Below are positions 60,403 through 64,000 of a DNA stretch of 64,000 bases, one piece after another. The translations under genes and the position numbers were made by a program. The stretch is from Scylla paramamosain (Eukaryota > Arthropoda > Malacostraca > Decapoda > Portunidae). The notes beneath the pieces are model-generated. The model saw nothing but the letters and a program-made list of their open reading frames with translations, was not told where the DNA came from and did not search any database. The stretch is from positions 56,001 through 120,000 of the forward strand of contig NW_026973703.1 of the NCBI RefSeq assembly GCF_035594125.1. Direction: 5' to 3'. How positions within the stretch are numbered: position 1 is the stretch's first letter; every line of letters begins with the position of its first letter.

Positions 60403-60499
60403 TGTTATGGGAGTTAAGGATGTGAGGTAAGGCTACAGCTTGAAATGTGCAATCCCTAATATCTCAGCGCCTTTTCTTTATTAACTGGCTCTAATGGTG

Positions 60500-60862
60500 T
60501 TGGAAGCTCCCCTGATTGAAATGATAGTTTAAAAGGCTTTAGTGGATGTTATCAGGGTTTTCAAGGGCATTTTCATGATTCAAGTAATGGTTTAATAAGG
60601 TCAGTAATAGTTCAACAGACTTTAATGGATGTTACCAGGTTTTTCAAGGGTGTTTGCATGATCAAGTAATGGTTTGATAAGGCTAGTGACAGTTTAACAG
60701 GTTTTAGTGGATGCTGTCAGGGTTTGCAAGGATGTTTTTGTGATTCAAATAATGGTTTAAAAGGGTTAATGATACTTTAACAGGTTTTAGCAGATGTTCT
60801 TATGGTTTGCAAGGGTGTTTTCATGATTCCAGTAACATATTAAGGAAGGACAGTGACTAATA
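60500..60862. repeat. ~82-bp intronic tandem repeat, best array
   Basis: Four to five units starting TTTAGTGGATGTTATCAGGG, period 82-83 bp (starts near 60538, 60621, 60703, 60786). Lies between exons 60895 and 60402. Confidence 0.85.
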
Positions 60863-60894
60863 CTAAACTAAAAACTCCACAACACAACACATAC

Positions 60895-61058
60895 TTGGTA
60901 AGAACACTCCCACTCTTAGCTTCACTGGAGACAGGATTAGTGTAGTCAAGCTTGTAGTGTTTGCTGGTGTGGAAATTGCCGTGAAGATCCAAAACAGAAC
61001 CTGGCAGTGACCAACGAGGAGCTACTGTCTCAATATTAGGTGACCTTGCCCAGCCATA
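60895..61058 (-). CDS. PKHD1L1: Exon: end of one IPT and start of next
   Basis: Acceptor TCCTTAG, donor AA|GTATGT. Reads YGWARSPNIETVAPR and LPGSVLDLHGNFHTSKHY, matching the PKHD1L1 pattern in which an aromatic residue closes one IPT and 'P-W-PGS---L-G-F' opens the next. It ends in phase 2 and joins the 60402 exon in frame as SVLTK-AFVGGIPC. Confidence 0.75.
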
Positions 61059-61202
61059 CTAAGGAGACAGTGACACAATGCAGGAGATGAGAGAAATGTG
61101 TAGAACTGGGAAAGGGAGGAGATGTGTATGAGTGCAATACATGCTGTGGGTGCAAGGGGATGACCTCTAATGAATGGGAGAAGAGAATAGAGCGCTGATA
61201 TG

Positions 61203-61318
<116 letters not shown>

Positions 61319-61360
61319 GACAGTCCACTAAGGCACAATATGCACAATGCACACACTGAC

Positions 61361-61446
61361 CTGACCCTCTGATGTGCAAGGTCATGCTGCCCTGTCACTC
61401 AGCACATTGGGCCTTCTGCCAGTAATGGATGCCACCAAGGCTGTCC
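61361..61446 (-). CDS. PKHD1L1: Exon: start of an IPT domain (uncertain)
   Basis: Acceptor CTCTCAG precedes 61446; candidate donors GTCAGG or GTCAGT lie at 61360-61365. The 3' part reads GSMTLHIRGSG, a typical IPT opening strand. The 5' part (ALVASITGRRP) is in another frame, and a TGA separates them, so a one-base shift is needed. The following strands of this IPT were not found before the next exon; an exon may be missing in the GA-repeat intron. Confidence 0.4.
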
Positions 61447-61544
61447 CTGAGAGGTCATAACAGGTCACATAAGAGGTGACATATAAGAAGTCATACAATT
61501 ATGAACAAATTTACAAGTTTATAGTAAAAATTTTCAGATGTTTT

Positions 61545-64000
<2,456 letters not shown>

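Overview
The window looks like intronic and exonic DNA of an arthropod, most likely a decapod crustacean. Reasons: spliceosomal introns with GTRAGT/YAG borders, very dense di- and trinucleotide microsatellites, many jockey/CR1-type non-LTR retrotransposons, and a minisatellite carrying the TTAGG arthropod telomere motif. The species is inferred, not proven. There are no prokaryotic genes, CRISPR arrays, rRNA or tRNA genes that I can support.

Backbone: one large minus-strand gene runs from about 61.4 kb down to 3.8 kb. Its 26 recognised exon pieces encode IPT/TIG domains, one PA14 domain and the PA14/IPT linker repeats typical of fibrocystin-L (PKHD1L1), a large cell-surface receptor-like protein. 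Transcript order is: IPT repeats (61.4-50.3 kb), PA14 (49.4-48.1 kb), linker repeat modules (44.6-35.1 kb), then many IPT repeats and a cupredoxin-like segment (31.2-3.8 kb). Eighteen exon joins are phase-consistent, but several exons contain frame breaks, so this copy is either decaying or carries assembly indels. Neither the start codon nor the stop codon is in the window.

Everything else is intronic repeat. Non-LTR family A (jockey-like, full length about 3.2 kb) is present as nine copies. Family B (CR1/jockey-like, about 4.2 kb reconstructed, ORF1 plus EN-RT ORF2) is present as six copies, almost all sitting inside (CA)n tracts in one orientation. Family C (PHD finger + endonuclease + RT) is one damaged copy at 17.6-22.05 kb. 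DNA transposons: a 4.1 kb element with 4-bp target duplication inserted into a B copy (23.6-27.7 kb); a nearly intact Tigger/pogo element (32.0-34.7 kb); two Tigger-like MITEs (19.8-20.7 and 38.75-39.2 kb); a deleted mariner-like element with long inverted repeats (59.2-60.0 kb).

Layout: 0-3.8 kb family A copy and microsatellites; 3.8-4.8 kb exon; 4.8-13.9 kb intron with three B copies and one A fragment; 13.9-17.3 kb exon cluster; 17.6-22.05 kb family C nest; 22.1-22.4 kb exons; 23.0-30.55 kb B copy split by a DNA transposon; 30.6-37.4 kb exons, Tigger and minisatellites; 37.4-43.6 kb intron repeats and an A copy; 43.6-50.6 kb PA14-region exons and a full-length A copy; 50.8-59.1 kb one B copy with two nested A copies; 60.2-61.4 kb exons; 61.5-63.5 kb B copy.
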